Made by a program: the position numbers and the translations under genes. Below are positions 16,868-25,722 of a DNA stretch of 64,000 nt, one piece after another. Under the pieces are notes generated by a model. The model saw only the letters and a program-made list of their open reading frames with translations, ran no database searches and was not told where the DNA came from. Source of the DNA: Vicinamibacteria bacterium (GTDB lineage: Bacteria > Acidobacteriota > Vicinamibacteria > Fen-336); assembly GCA_025994075.1 (NCBI GenBank), contig JAMQGV010000021.1, positions 1-64,000 of the forward strand. Direction: 5' to 3'. Each line of letters starts with the position of its first letter. The stretch's first letter is position 1.

Positions 16868-16896
16868 TTGGCACGCGGCAGGCACTTTGCTAAGGT
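16868..16896 (+). promoter_or_regulatory. Probable nuo operon promoter, TTGGCA-17-TAAGGT
   Basis: TTGGCA at 16868-16873 and TAAGGT at 16891-16896, 17 bp apart, leaving a leader of about 30 bases with a GGAG before nuoA. It lies in the 164-bp gap after the lipoprotein gene. Confidence 0.45.
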
Positions 16897-16932
16897 CCCC
16901 CCCGGTCGTTCGTATCCACGCTGGAGCCACGC

Positions 16933-17340
16933 ATGCCGACAACCTTGAGCAGCGCGGACTTCCTCACCTCCTGGAGCGCGGTTCTCCTTTTCTTCGTGGC
17001 CGCGGTCGGGTTCGTCGCGATCGGTCTCGTGGGCTGGTGGGTCCTCCGACCCTCCCGAGTCACCCCCGAGAAGCTCACCACCTATGAGTGTGGCGAGGAG
17101 CCGATCGGCGGGGCCTGGGTCCAGTTCAACGTCCGCTTCTACGTGTTCGCCCTGGTCTTCCTCGTCTTCGACGTGGAGGCCGTGTTCCTGCTGCCCTGGG
17201 CGGTCGTCTTCCGCGAACTGGGCGCGATCGCCTTCCTCGAAGGCCTCTTCTTCATCGCCGTGCTCGCGATCGGCCTCGCCTACGCCTGGCGCAAGGGCGA
17301 CCTGGCCTGGGTGCGGCTCGACGACCGGGTGAACCCGTGA
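16933..17340 (+). CDS. nuoA: NADH-quinone oxidoreductase subunit A
   Basis: 135 aa, three transmembrane segments (about 13-37, 73-93, 98-120). NuoA is a small membrane subunit of complex I at the junction of the peripheral and membrane arms. Family signature [20 protein letters not shown] is visible in the first loop (about 56-75), including the conserved Cys. First gene of the nuo operon; ATG with GGAG 7 bp upstream. The stop overlaps the GTG of nuoB by 4 bp. Confidence 0.96.
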   Translation: MPTTLSSADFLTSWSAVLLFFVAAVGFVAIGLVGWWVLRPSRVTPEKLTTYECGEEPIGGAWVQFNVRFYVFALVFLVFDVEAVFLLPWAVVFRELGAIAFLEGLFFIAVLAIGLAYAWRKGDLAWVRLDDRVNP

Positions 17341-17999
17341 AGCTGGCGCCGACCCTGCCGCCGCCCGTCAGCGGCGTGATCCAGAACCGCTTCCCCGACC
17401 ACGTCGTGTTCACGACCGTCGACGAGGTGGTCAACTGGGCGCGCAAGTCCAGCCTGTGGCCGATGACGTTCGGCCTCGCCTGCTGCGCGATCGAGATGAT
17501 GGCCGCCGGCGGCACCCGCTTCGACTGGGACCGCTTCGGCATGATCCCGCGCGCCACGCCGCGCCAGAGCGACCTGATGATCGTCGCCGGCACGGTGACG
17601 CTGAAGATGGCCTCGCGCGTGAAGCGGCTGTTCGAGCAGATGCCCGAGCCCCGCTACGTGATCTCGATGGGCTCGTGCGCCAACAACGGCGGCCCCTACT
17701 GGCGCCACGGCTACCACGTGCTCAAGGGCATCGACGAGATCATCCCCGTCGACGTCTACGTGCCCGGCTGCCCGCCGCGGCCCGAGGCGCTGCTCTACGG
17801 CGTGATGAAGCTGCAGGAGAAGCTGCAGGAGGACCGCGTGCTGCGCAAGAAGCCGCTGGCGCCCGGCAGCCTGGTCGACGCCCACCTCGACGGCGTCGAG
17901 CGCGCCCCCGACGGCTCGCTGCGGATCGTCGAGCCGGCCGCCGCCCCGAGGCCCGAGCCGGCGGCACCTGCAGCCCCCTCGCACGGAGCCAAGGCATGA
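17337..17999 (+). CDS. nuoB: NADH-quinone oxidoreductase subunit B
   Basis: 220 aa, longer than the usual 160-190 because of a Pro/Ala-rich tail (about the last 25 residues). NuoB carries cluster N2, which passes electrons to quinone. The four ligands are present: the tandem Cys of [16 protein letters not shown] and [12 protein letters not shown] start overlapping nuoA. The stop overlaps the nuoC ATG by 4 bp (ATGA). Confidence 0.97.
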   Translation: MKLAPTLPPPVSGVIQNRFPDHVVFTTVDEVVNWARKSSLWPMTFGLACCAIEMMAAGGTRFDWDRFGMIPRATPRQSDLMIVAGTVTLKMASRVKRLFEQMPEPRYVISMGSCANNGGPYWRHGYHVLKGIDEIIPVDVYVPGCPPRPEALLYGVMKLQEKLQEDRVLRKKPLAPGSLVDAHLDGVERAPDGSLRIVEPAAAPRPEPAAPAAPSHGAKA

Positions 18000-18583
18000 C
18001 GCCCGCCGAGATCTGCACGAAGCTCCAGGAGAAGTTCGGGGCCGACGTGGTCGGGCCGCTGGTCGAGGCCGCGTCGCCTTTCGTCGTGGTGAAGACGGAG
18101 CGGATCGCCGAGGTCGCCGCCTTCTGCAAGGCGGACCCGGCGCTGGTGCTCGACAACCTGCTATGCCTGTCCGCGGTCGACCTGCCCAAGGAGAAGGACC
18201 AGCCGCGGATGGAGGTCGTCTACCACCTCTTCTCCTACACCCACTTCCACCGCTTCGCGCTGAAGGTCCACGTGCCGCGCGAGGGCGCCCGGGTGCCGAC
18301 CGTCGAGGCCACCTGGGGCGTCGCCAACTGGCACGAGCGCGAGGCCTACGACCTGTTCGGGATCGTGTTCGAAGGCCACTCCGACCTGCGCCGGATCCTG
18401 CTGCCGGACGACTGGCAGGGGCACCCGCTGCGCAAGGACTGGACCGACCCCGACTTCTACAACGGGATGCGGGTCAAGCCGACCGAGCAGATGGCCGAGC
18501 GCGCCCTCAAGGGCGAGGAGTTCGGCACCGGCCCGTTCAGGCACGACCCCGAGAACGCGCACGTCCCCGGGAGCCAGTCATGA
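17996..18583 (+). CDS. nuoC: NADH-quinone oxidoreductase subunit C
   Basis: 195 aa, separate from NuoD. NuoC is a peripheral-arm subunit next to the quinone site. The signature [17 protein letters not shown] (about 110-126) is followed by [17 protein letters not shown]. The start ATG overlaps the nuoB stop and the stop overlaps the nuoD ATG, so B, C and D are made in step. Confidence 0.96.
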   Translation: MTPAEICTKLQEKFGADVVGPLVEAASPFVVVKTERIAEVAAFCKADPALVLDNLLCLSAVDLPKEKDQPRMEVVYHLFSYTHFHRFALKVHVPREGARVPTVEATWGVANWHEREAYDLFGIVFEGHSDLRRILLPDDWQGHPLRKDWTDPDFYNGMRVKPTEQMAERALKGEEFGTGPFRHDPENAHVPGSQS

Positions 18584-19767
18584 GCGCCGGAATCACCCGG
18601 CCGGTCACCTCCGCCGAGTCCGTCGGCTGGCGGATCGACGACATCGGCCCCGACGAGATGATCCTGTCGATGGGCCCGCAGCACCCGTCCACCCACGGCG
18701 TGCTGCGCATCGAGCTGATCACCGACGGCGAGCTGGTGCGCGAGGCGCGGCCCCACATCGGCTACCTGCACCGCTGCTTCGAGAAGCACTGCGAGAACGT
18801 CGACTACCCGGGCGTGATCCCCTACACCGACCGCCTCGACTACGTGGCGTCGATGGGCAACTCGCTCGGCTACGCGCTGGCCGTGGAGAAGCTGCTGGCG
18901 ATCGAGCCCTCGCCGTACGTGCAGACGATCCGCGTGATCATGGCCGAGCTGCAGCGGATCGCCTCCCACTGCGTCGCGGTCGGCACCTACGGCATGGACC
19001 TCGGGGCCTTCACCCCGTTCCTGCACCTGCTGCGCGACCGCGAGAAGATCCTCGACGTCTTCGAGTGGACCTGCGGCGCGCGCCTGCTCTACAACTACAA
19101 CTGGATCGGCGGGCTGTCCCACGACGTGCCGGACGGCTTCGTGCGCGCCTGCCGCGAGATCGTCGCCGAGTTCGACAAGGTCACCTGGCCCGAACTCGTG
19201 AACCTGCTGATCGGCAACCGCATCTTCATCGAGCGCACGGCCAAGGTCGGCGTCGTCTCCCGCGAGCTGGCGATCTCGTACGACCTGACCGGGCCCAACC
19301 TGCGCGGGTCCGGCGTCGCCTACGACCTGCGCAAGGCCGAGCCCTACTGCGGCTACGAGAACTACGAGTTCGCGGTGCCGGTGGGCGAGGGCAGGCACGG
19401 CCCGCTCGGCTCCTGCTTCGACCGCAACTGGGTCCGCGTCGTCGAGATGAAGGAGTCGGCGCGGATCATCTCCCAGGCCCTCGACCGCCTGGAGAAGCTC
19501 GAGAAGACCGACGTCCGCGAGAAGGTGCCCAAGCGCGCCAAGCCGGCCAAGGGCGAGGTGTTCGCCCGCTCCGAGGCCCCGCGCGGAAACCTCGGCTACT
19601 ACGTGGTGGCCGACGGCACCGCCGTCAACCCCTACCGGGTGAAGGTCAAGAGCCCCTGCTTCACCGCGATGAGCGCGTTCCACCACGTGGCGCGCGGCGT
19701 GATGATCGCGGACATCATCGCCCTCATCGGCAGCTTCGACGTCGTGCTCGGGGAGATCGACCGCTAG
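18580..19767 (+). CDS. nuoD: NADH-quinone oxidoreductase subunit D
   Basis: 395 aa, full length. NuoD forms most of the quinone cavity and descends from the [NiFe]-hydrogenase large subunit. The Q-site loop [12 protein letters not shown] (about 28-39) and the C-terminal DVVLGEIDR end are intact. An insert with lysine-rich KRAKPAKGE near 310-318 is normal in this family. Start ATG overlaps nuoC; nuoH begins 2 bp after the stop. Confidence 0.97.
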   Translation: MSAGITRPVTSAESVGWRIDDIGPDEMILSMGPQHPSTHGVLRIELITDGELVREARPHIGYLHRCFEKHCENVDYPGVIPYTDRLDYVASMGNSLGYALAVEKLLAIEPSPYVQTIRVIMAELQRIASHCVAVGTYGMDLGAFTPFLHLLRDREKILDVFEWTCGARLLYNYNWIGGLSHDVPDGFVRACREIVAEFDKVTWPELVNLLIGNRIFIERTAKVGVVSRELAISYDLTGPNLRGSGVAYDLRKAEPYCGYENYEFAVPVGEGRHGPLGSCFDRNWVRVVEMKESARIISQALDRLEKLEKTDVREKVPKRAKPAKGEVFARSEAPRGNLGYYVVADGTAVNPYRVKVKSPCFTAMSAFHHVARGVMIADIIALIGSFDVVLGEIDR

Positions 19768-19769
19768 CC

Positions 19770-20963
19770 ATGGACGCCCTGCTCCGGCTGTTCTCGCTCA
19801 TTCCCGGCTGGGACCAGAACGTCCCGGCCTGGGCTTCCGTCACCCTCGCCGGCCTGGTCGCGGCCGGCCTCTGCCTCGGCTTCATGTCGCTCGGCCCCGT
19901 CGGCTACGTCTACGTCGAGCGCAAGATCGCCGGCTTCATGCAGGACCGGCTGGGCCCGATGCGGGTCGGGCCCTGGGGCCTGCTGCAGACGATCGCCGAC
20001 ACCATCAAGCTGCTGTTCAAGGAGGCGATCTTCCCGGCAGCGGTCCACAAGGTGATGTTCGTGGTCGCGCCCTGCCTGGTCGTGACCGGCGCCTTCATGG
20101 GCTTCGCGGTGCTGCCGTTCTCGCCCACCTGGCAGGCCGCCGACCTCGACGTCGGCGCCTTCTACGTGATCGCGATCGGCTCGCTGTCGACCGTCGGCCT
20201 GATCATGGCGGGCTGGGCCTCGAACAACAAGTACGCGCTGTTCGGCGCGATGCGCTCCGCGGCGCAGATCGTCTCCTACGAGATCCCGGCGGTGATGTCG
20301 CTGATCGTCGTGGTGATGATCGCAGGCTCGCTGTCGCTGCAGGCGATCGTCGGCGAGCAGGCGGGCGGGCTGCACAACTGGTTCCTGTGGAAGTTCTTCC
20401 CGCTGAACGTGATCGCCTTCCTGGTCTTCTTCACGGCGACGCTCGCGGAATGCAACCGCACCCCGTTCGACATCCCGGAGGCGGAGAGCGAGCTGGTTGC
20501 GGGCTTCCACACCGAGTACAGCGGCTTCTTCTTCGCGATGTTCTTCCTCGCCGAGTACACCGAGATGTTCGTCGCCTCGGCGATGGCCGCGGTGCTGTTC
20601 CTCGGCGGCTTCGCGGCGCCGATCCCGGCGCTGCAGACGGTCGGCGGCTTCGACATCGGGCCCGTGTGGCTGATCGCCAAGGCGTGGGCCCTCGTCTTCG
20701 TGCACATGTGGCTGCGCTGGACGCTGCCGCGGCTGCGCGTCGACCAGCTCATGCACGTCGCCTGGAAGGTGCTGCTGCCGATCTCGCTGTTCCTGATCGT
20801 GGTGGTCGGCGGGCTGCTGACCTGGCCGGCGACGGCGAACGGGTTCCCCTGGGACCGCTGGGTGGGCTGGCTGCTCTCGGCCCTGCTGTTCGTCTACCTG
20901 GCGACGACGGCGGCGCGCGCGTGGCGCTGGCACGCGCGCCAGGTGCGGGAGGCGGTCGCGTGA
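19770..20963 (+). CDS. nuoH: NADH-quinone oxidoreductase subunit H
   Basis: 397 aa, about eight transmembrane segments. NuoH joins the quinone site to the proton channel. Seen are YVERKIAGFMQDRLGP (about 46-61) and NRTPFDIPEAESELVAGFHTEY (about 228-249) with its conserved acidic residues. It follows nuoD directly; no nuoG lies between, so the NADH-input genes EFG are absent from this operon. Stop overlaps nuoI by 4 bp. Confidence 0.97.
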   Translation: MDALLRLFSLIPGWDQNVPAWASVTLAGLVAAGLCLGFMSLGPVGYVYVERKIAGFMQDRLGPMRVGPWGLLQTIADTIKLLFKEAIFPAAVHKVMFVVAPCLVVTGAFMGFAVLPFSPTWQAADLDVGAFYVIAIGSLSTVGLIMAGWASNNKYALFGAMRSAAQIVSYEIPAVMSLIVVVMIAGSLSLQAIVGEQAGGLHNWFLWKFFPLNVIAFLVFFTATLAECNRTPFDIPEAESELVAGFHTEYSGFFFAMFFLAEYTEMFVASAMAAVLFLGGFAAPIPALQTVGGFDIGPVWLIAKAWALVFVHMWLRWTLPRLRVDQLMHVAWKVLLPISLFLIVVVGGLLTWPATANGFPWDRWVGWLLSALLFVYLATTAARAWRWHARQVREAVA

Positions 20964-21529
20964 AGGCCTGGTTCGCCGATCTCTGGAACGGGTTCTGGAC
21001 CGTGCTCGTCGGCATGGACATCACGTGGCGCCACCTGTTCACCCCCAAGGTGGTGCTGCAGTACCCCGAGCAGAAGTGGACGCTGCCGCCGAAGAGCCGG
21101 ATGCGGCTGCACCTCAAGTACGAGGACTGCATCGGCTGCGGCCAGTGCGTGCGCGCCTGCCCCGTCAACTGCATCTCGCTCAAGGCGGAGAAGCGGCCCG
21201 CGGGTTCCGCGCCGATCTACGCCGCCAACGGCCAGCCGATCAAGCTCGACGTCAAGGTGTTCGACATCGACATGTCGCTGTGCTGCTACTGCAACCTCTG
21301 CACGTACCCGTGCCCCACGGACTGCATCTACATGACGACGGAGTACGAGTTCGCCACGACCGATCTGCAGGAACACCTGTACCGCTTCGCCAAGCCCGAC
21401 GCGGTGTTCCTGACCGTGAACCCGAAGCCGCCTGCCCCCGCCGCCGCGCCCGCTCCCGCTGCTCCGGCCGCGGCTCCTGCAGCCCCGCCTGCGGCGGCGC
21501 CGAAGCCGCCCGAGGGAGGTGCCGCGTGA
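20960..21529 (+). CDS. nuoI: NADH-quinone oxidoreductase subunit I (2x[4Fe-4S])
   Basis: 189 aa. Carries two tetranuclear clusters (N6a, N6b) on the way to NuoB. Ligand motifs: CIGCGQCVRACP (about 54-65) and CCYCNLCTYPCP (about 97-108; it has one extra Cys beside the first ligand). The last about 35 residues are almost only Ala and Pro, as in the tail of NuoB. GTG start overlapping nuoH. Confidence 0.97.
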   Translation: MKAWFADLWNGFWTVLVGMDITWRHLFTPKVVLQYPEQKWTLPPKSRMRLHLKYEDCIGCGQCVRACPVNCISLKAEKRPAGSAPIYAANGQPIKLDVKVFDIDMSLCCYCNLCTYPCPTDCIYMTTEYEFATTDLQEHLYRFAKPDAVFLTVNPKPPAPAAAPAPAAPAAAPAAPPAAAPKPPEGGAA

Positions 21530-22026
21530 CGGCCTCCGCGTTCGTCTTCTGGGTGCTGGCCGCGATCGTGCTCGGCTCGGCGGCGGTGGTCGTGCTCTCG
21601 CGCAGCCTGATCAACAGCGCGTTCGCGCTGCTCGCCACCTTCGCCGGCGTGGCCGGCTTCTACGTGCTGCTGGGCGCCGACTTCCTGGCCGCCGTGCAGT
21701 TCCTCGTCTACGTCGGCGGCATCCTGATCCTTCTGGTGTTCGGCGTGATGCTGACCCACCGCATCCAGGACCTCGACCTGCGCGCCGAGGCCCGCCAGCT
21801 CGTGCCGGGCCTGTTCGTCGCCGCCGGCGTCTTCGCGCTGCTGACGGCCGTCGCCACCCGCACGCCGTGGGCCCAGGGGCCCGGCCGCGAGTTGTCGGCG
21901 ACCACCGCCGACATCGGCCGCGCCTTCCTCGGCAAGTACCTGCTGCCCTTCGAGGCGGCCTCGATCCTGCTGCTGGTCGCCCTGATCGGCGCCGCGCTGA
22001 TCGTCCGCAAGCGGGAGGACGCGTGA
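21526..22026 (+). CDS. nuoJ: NADH-quinone oxidoreductase subunit J
   Basis: 166 aa with five hydrophobic segments. NuoJ is a membrane subunit needed for coupling. The conserved third-helix region FLVYVGGILILLVFGVML (about 62-79) is present. GTG start overlapping nuoI; stop overlapping nuoK. Confidence 0.95.
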   Translation: MTASAFVFWVLAAIVLGSAAVVVLSRSLINSAFALLATFAGVAGFYVLLGADFLAAVQFLVYVGGILILLVFGVMLTHRIQDLDLRAEARQLVPGLFVAAGVFALLTAVATRTPWAQGPGRELSATTADIGRAFLGKYLLPFEAASILLLVALIGAALIVRKREDA

Positions 22027-22337
22027 ACCTCGAACCCGGCCTCGCGCACTACCTGGTGGTGTCGGCGGCGCTGTTCGCCCTCGGCCTGCTGGGCGTGATC
22101 ACCCGCCGCAACGCGGTGCAGGCGCTGATGGGCGTCGAGCTGATGCTCAACTCCGCCAACATCAACCTGGTCGCCTTCAACCGCTTCGGCACCGGCGGCA
22201 TCGACGGCCAGGTGTTCGGCACCTTCGTCATCGTCGTGGCCGCCGCCGAGGTGGCCGTGGCGCTGGCGCTGGTGCTGACCCTCTACCGCGCGCGGCGCAC
22301 CCCGAACCTCGACGCCGCCACCTCGCTGCGGGGATAG
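22023..22337 (+). CDS. nuoK: NADH-quinone oxidoreductase subunit K
   Basis: 104 aa, three transmembrane segments. The proton-path glutamates are seen in GVELMLNSANINLVAF (about 37-52) and AAAEVAVALALV (about 73-84). GTG start overlapping nuoJ. nuoN follows after 7 bp, where nuoL and nuoM would be expected. Confidence 0.96.
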   Translation: MNLEPGLAHYLVVSAALFALGLLGVITRRNAVQALMGVELMLNSANINLVAFNRFGTGGIDGQVFGTFVIVVAAAEVAVALALVLTLYRARRTPNLDAATSLRG

Positions 22338-22344
22338 AAACGAC

Positions 22345-23832
22345 ATGGACGCCCTGCTCGAAAGCCTCGCCCGCTCGCTGCCGGAGGTGATCGCCTGCCT
22401 CGGCCTGCTGCTCGTCGTCGTGCTCGACGCGGCCGGCGGCAGCGCCCGCCGCGCGATCCCCTCGCTCTCGATCCTGACCCTGCTGCTGGCGCTCGGCGCC
22501 GCGTTCCGCGACGGCGGCGCGCCGGTGGCCACCTGGAGCGGGATGCTGGCCGCCGACCCGCTGTCGACGCTGCTGCGCTCGCTGGTGCTCCTCGGCGCGC
22601 TGCTGGTGCTGCTCGCCTTCGACCTCGGCCGCTCGCGCGAGCTGAAGGGGCTGGGGCTCGGCGAGTTCCACGCGCTCGTGCTGGCCGTCACCTTCGCCTG
22701 CCTGCTGCTGGCCGGCGCCAACGACCTGGTAATGGTGTACCTGGCGCTGGAGATGGTCTCGATCCCCTCCTACGTGCTGGTCGCCTACCTGAAGCGGGAT
22801 CCGCGCTCGAACGAGGCCGCGCTCAAGTACCTGCTGTTCGGCGCCGCCTCCAGCGGCGCGATGCTCTACGGCCTGTCCTTCGTCTACGGCCTGGCCGGCA
22901 CGACCAGCATCCCCGGCGTCTCCGCGGCGCTCGCCGGCGGGCTGCCGGCGGCGTCGACCTTCGGGCTGTGGCTTTCGGCGCTGCTGGTGTTCGCCGGCTT
23001 CGGGTTCAAGGTCGCGGCGGTGCCGTTCCACTTCTGGTGCCCCGACGCCTACGAAGGCGCGCCGACCCCCGTCGCCGCCTTCCTGTCGGTGGTGCCGAAG
23101 ACCGCGGGCTTCGCGGTGATGCTGCGCTTCTGCTACGAGGCGCTGTCGGTGCAGCGCGGCGGGCCGCTGGCCCTCGTCGAGATCGTCGACTGGCCGCAGG
23201 TCCTGATGTGGATCTCGGTGGCGACGATGACGCTCGGCAACGTCGCGGCGCTGACCCAGACCAACATGAAGCGGCTGCTCGCCTACTCGTCGATCGCCCA
23301 CGCCGGCTACGTGATGATGGGCGTCGTCGCGATGAGCGAGGACGGCGGGCGCGGCGTGCTCGTCTACCTGTTCACCTACGTGCTGATGAACCTCGGCGCC
23401 TTCGGCGTGGTCGCCGCCATCCACGGCGCCGACGGCACCTTCGACCTGCGCGACTACGCCGGGCTGCACCGCCGCCAGCCGCTGCTGGCGCTGGCGATGG
23501 CCGTGTTCCTGCTCTCGCTGATGGGGCTGCCGCCGTTCGTCGGCTTCTTCGGCAAGTTCTACGTGTTCGCGGCGGTGATCGCCCACGGCCCGGAGTACTA
23601 CTGGTACGCGGCCGTCGGCGCGGTCAACGCGGCCGTGGCCGCCTACTACTACTTCCGCGTGATGCGGGCGATGGTGGTCGACGCCGAGGCGGCGGAAGCA
23701 CCCGTGATGGCGGTCGGCGGCCGCGAGGCGGTGGCGATCGCGGCGCTGGCCGCCTTCAACCTGCTGCCGACGCTGGCCTGGGGCCGGGTCGACGAGTGGA
23801 CCCGCGCGGCGATGGTGCTGCTGCCGCGCTAG
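22345..23832 (+). CDS. nuoN: NADH-quinone oxidoreductase subunit N
   Basis: 495 aa, about 14 transmembrane segments, of the antiporter-like proton_antipo_M family. Visible are LEMVSIPSYVLVAYLKRD (about 133-150, with the channel Glu), FKVAAVPFHFWCPDAYEGAPTPV (key Lys and His), and TQTNMKRLLAYSSIAHAGY (about 307-325). It is NuoN rather than NuoL or NuoM by the short length and the PFHFWCPD...GAP motif. Only one antiporter-like subunit is encoded here; NuoL and NuoM must be elsewhere if the complex is complete. It converges with the coiled-coil gene at 23842 with a 9-bp gap. Confidence 0.96.
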   Translation: MDALLESLARSLPEVIACLGLLLVVVLDAAGGSARRAIPSLSILTLLLALGAAFRDGGAPVATWSGMLAADPLSTLLRSLVLLGALLVLLAFDLGRSRELKGLGLGEFHALVLAVTFACLLLAGANDLVMVYLALEMVSIPSYVLVAYLKRDPRSNEAALKYLLFGAASSGAMLYGLSFVYGLAGTTSIPGVSAALAGGLPAASTFGLWLSALLVFAGFGFKVAAVPFHFWCPDAYEGAPTPVAAFLSVVPKTAGFAVMLRFCYEALSVQRGGPLALVEIVDWPQVLMWISVATMTLGNVAALTQTNMKRLLAYSSIAHAGYVMMGVVAMSEDGGRGVLVYLFTYVLMNLGAFGVVAAIHGADGTFDLRDYAGLHRRQPLLALAMAVFLLSLMGLPPFVGFFGKFYVFAAVIAHGPEYYWYAAVGAVNAAVAAYYYFRVMRAMVVDAEAAEAPVMAVGGREAVAIAALAAFNLLPTLAWGRVDEWTRAAMVLLPR

Positions 23833-23841
23833 GTCCCGCTC

Positions 23842-24753
23842 CTACATCCGCACGAAGCTGAAGCGGCTGAACAGCTCCTTCAGCTCGAGCAGCATGTTGA
23901 GGATCGCCGTCGCGCCGATCGACACGGTGTTGACGCCGGTCTTGACCGTGTCCATCGTCGCCTGGACCGCGTCCGTCGAGACCTCGACCAGGTCGGACAG
24001 CGCCTTCATGATCTGCGCCATCTTGGCGACGATCTCCTGCATCACCTGGATGTCGTTGGTGAGGTCCGAGTCGACTTCGTCGACCGCCGTCTCGGCGTCG
24101 GTCCGGGCCTGCTCCTCGGACTCCTCGAGCTTCGTCTCGAGCTTGTCGCGGAACTCGTCGAGCTTCGTCGCGAAGTCGGCCGCCGCCTTCTCGATCTGGG
24201 GCACGACCTCGGCTTCCAGGTAGCTCTTCAGCGCGTCGGCGCGCTCGCTGACGGCCGTCGTCACCTCGTCGACGTCGCTGGTGATCTCGCCCTCGAGGAG
24301 CCGGGCGGCGTCCGCGGCCGCCGACTTGAGCTTGCCGCCCACGTCCTGCAGCCGGTCGCGCAGGGCGTCGGCCGTGGAGGCCGCCTTCTCCAGGACCGCC
24401 TTCAGCTTCGGCTCGAGGTCCTGGACCTGCTGGTCGAACTCGGCGGTCTCCTCGCGGGCTTCCTCGAGCGCGTCGTCGAGTTCTTCCTCGAGCTTCTCGA
24501 CGCGGGTGCCGAGCGCCTCGACCGCCTTGCCGGTCTCCTCGCCTTCCTTCTCGAGGGCGGTCTGTTCCTCGCGGATCTTGTCCATCAGCTCCTTGACCGC
24601 GGCCTCGATCCGCTCCCAGTCCTGGTCGAGCTGTTCCCTGGCCTTGCCGAGGTTGGTGCGGGCCCCCTCGAACACGTCTTCCGCGCGGTCGATGTCCGCC
24701 TGGAGCTGCCTGACGGCCTTGAGGGCCTCTGCGCCGGTTTCTTCGAGTTCCAC
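23842..24753 (-). CDS. Long alpha-helical coiled-coil protein 4 (unknown)
   Basis: 303 aa, almost wholly predicted helix with heptad-like Glu/Lys/Leu patterning; no signal peptide and no Cys. GTG start with GGAGG 7 bp upstream. The last about 50 residues (TVKTGVNTVSIGATAILNMLLELKELFSRFSF) are more hydrophobic and could be an amphipathic or membrane-touching helix. Last of four helical genes of nearly equal size (296, 325, 311, 303 aa) spaced 10-17 bp apart, so one operon and probably one complex. No known family recognised; low-complexity matches to myosin-, SMC- or apolipoprotein-like proteins would not be informative. Confidence 0.85.
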   Translation of the reverse strand: MELEETGAEALKAVRQLQADIDRAEDVFEGARTNLGKAREQLDQDWERIEAAVKELMDKIREEQTALEKEGEETGKAVEALGTRVEKLEEELDDALEEAREETAEFDQQVQDLEPKLKAVLEKAASTADALRDRLQDVGGKLKSAAADAARLLEGEITSDVDEVTTAVSERADALKSYLEAEVVPQIEKAAADFATKLDEFRDKLETKLEESEEQARTDAETAVDEVDSDLTNDIQVMQEIVAKMAQIMKALSDLVEVSTDAVQATMDTVKTGVNTVSIGATAILNMLLELKELFSRFSFVRM

Positions 24754-24770
24754 GTTCTGGCCTCCGGCGT

Positions 24771-25706
24771 TCAGAAGGAGAGGCCGACCTTGGAGGCGGC
24801 CTCGCGGATCGAGTCGATCGCGGTCTTCAGGGGTTCCATCACTTCTTCGATCTGGTCGAAGATCGGCTCCATCGCCTCGCGCAGCTCCTCGGAGTCGCGC
24901 TTCTCGCCGCCGATCACGTCGCCGAGCTTCGAGATCGCGTCGGTGACGGCGTCGAGCGCCGGGTCGAGCGCCTTCTGCAGGCCGTCGGCGAGCTCGTTCT
25001 GGAGCTGGCTCTTGAACTCCTCGATCTTGCCCGTGATCAGGTCGCCGTGAACCGTGTCGATCGTGCCCTTGAAGGTCTCGGCCGCCTCCTTCACGGCGCC
25101 GAGCACCGTGTCGAGCTCGCTGTCGAGCTGGCCGGACGCCGCCTCCATCGCGGAGCCCATGGCGTCCAAGGTGTCGTTGATGGCGCCCTTCGACTCGTCG
25201 ATCTCGGCGCGCAGCTTGTCGAGCGCCTTCTCGACGACGTCGAGGGCCCCGTCGACGTTCTTCTCGGCCTCGTCGAGCACGTCGTCGACGTGCTCGGAGA
25301 ACGAGTCCTTGATCTCCGCCAGGTCGTCGTTGACCTCGGCCAGGCCGTCCGCCACCGCCTGCTTGAGCTGCTCGACCTGCTCGATCGCCTGGTCGACGGT
25401 CTTCTCGAGCTCGGCCTGGGCCTTCTCGGCAGCGGCCACCGTCGCGGCCAGGATCTTCTCGGCCTCGGCGATCGCCTTCTCGGTCTCCGCCTTCGACTCG
25501 CCCGACTCCTTGCGCAGGTCGGCCAGCGCCGCCTTGACCTGCTCCAGCAGCGTCGCCGTCTCCGCCTTGCGGGCGTCGAACTCGGCGAGCAGTTCCTGCG
25601 CTTCCTTCTCGACCTCCCGGGCCTCGTCGTTGACCTTGCCCACCGACTCGGGCAGGTCGGGCAGCGCGTCGTTGAGGTCGGAGAGGATCTGCTTCAGGTC
25701 AGCCAC
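24771..25706 (-). CDS. Long alpha-helical coiled-coil protein 3 (unknown)
   Basis: 311 aa, acidic, Ala/Glu/Lys/Leu-rich helix through most of its length (about 25-200 continuous), then shorter helices with DPALDAVTDAISKLGDVIGGEKRD near 255-278. GTG start with GAGG 6 bp upstream. No signal peptide, no Trp, no Cys. It begins MADLKQILSDL, similar in style to the MADMNELLDQ start of the first protein, which suggests common descent of the set. Confidence 0.85.
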   Translation of the reverse strand: MADLKQILSDLNDALPDLPESVGKVNDEAREVEKEAQELLAEFDARKAETATLLEQVKAALADLRKESGESKAETEKAIAEAEKILAATVAAAEKAQAELEKTVDQAIEQVEQLKQAVADGLAEVNDDLAEIKDSFSEHVDDVLDEAEKNVDGALDVVEKALDKLRAEIDESKGAINDTLDAMGSAMEAASGQLDSELDTVLGAVKEAAETFKGTIDTVHGDLITGKIEEFKSQLQNELADGLQKALDPALDAVTDAISKLGDVIGGEKRDSEELREAMEPIFDQIEEVMEPLKTAIDSIREAASKVGLSF

Positions 25707-25722
25707 GATTCACCTCACCGGT

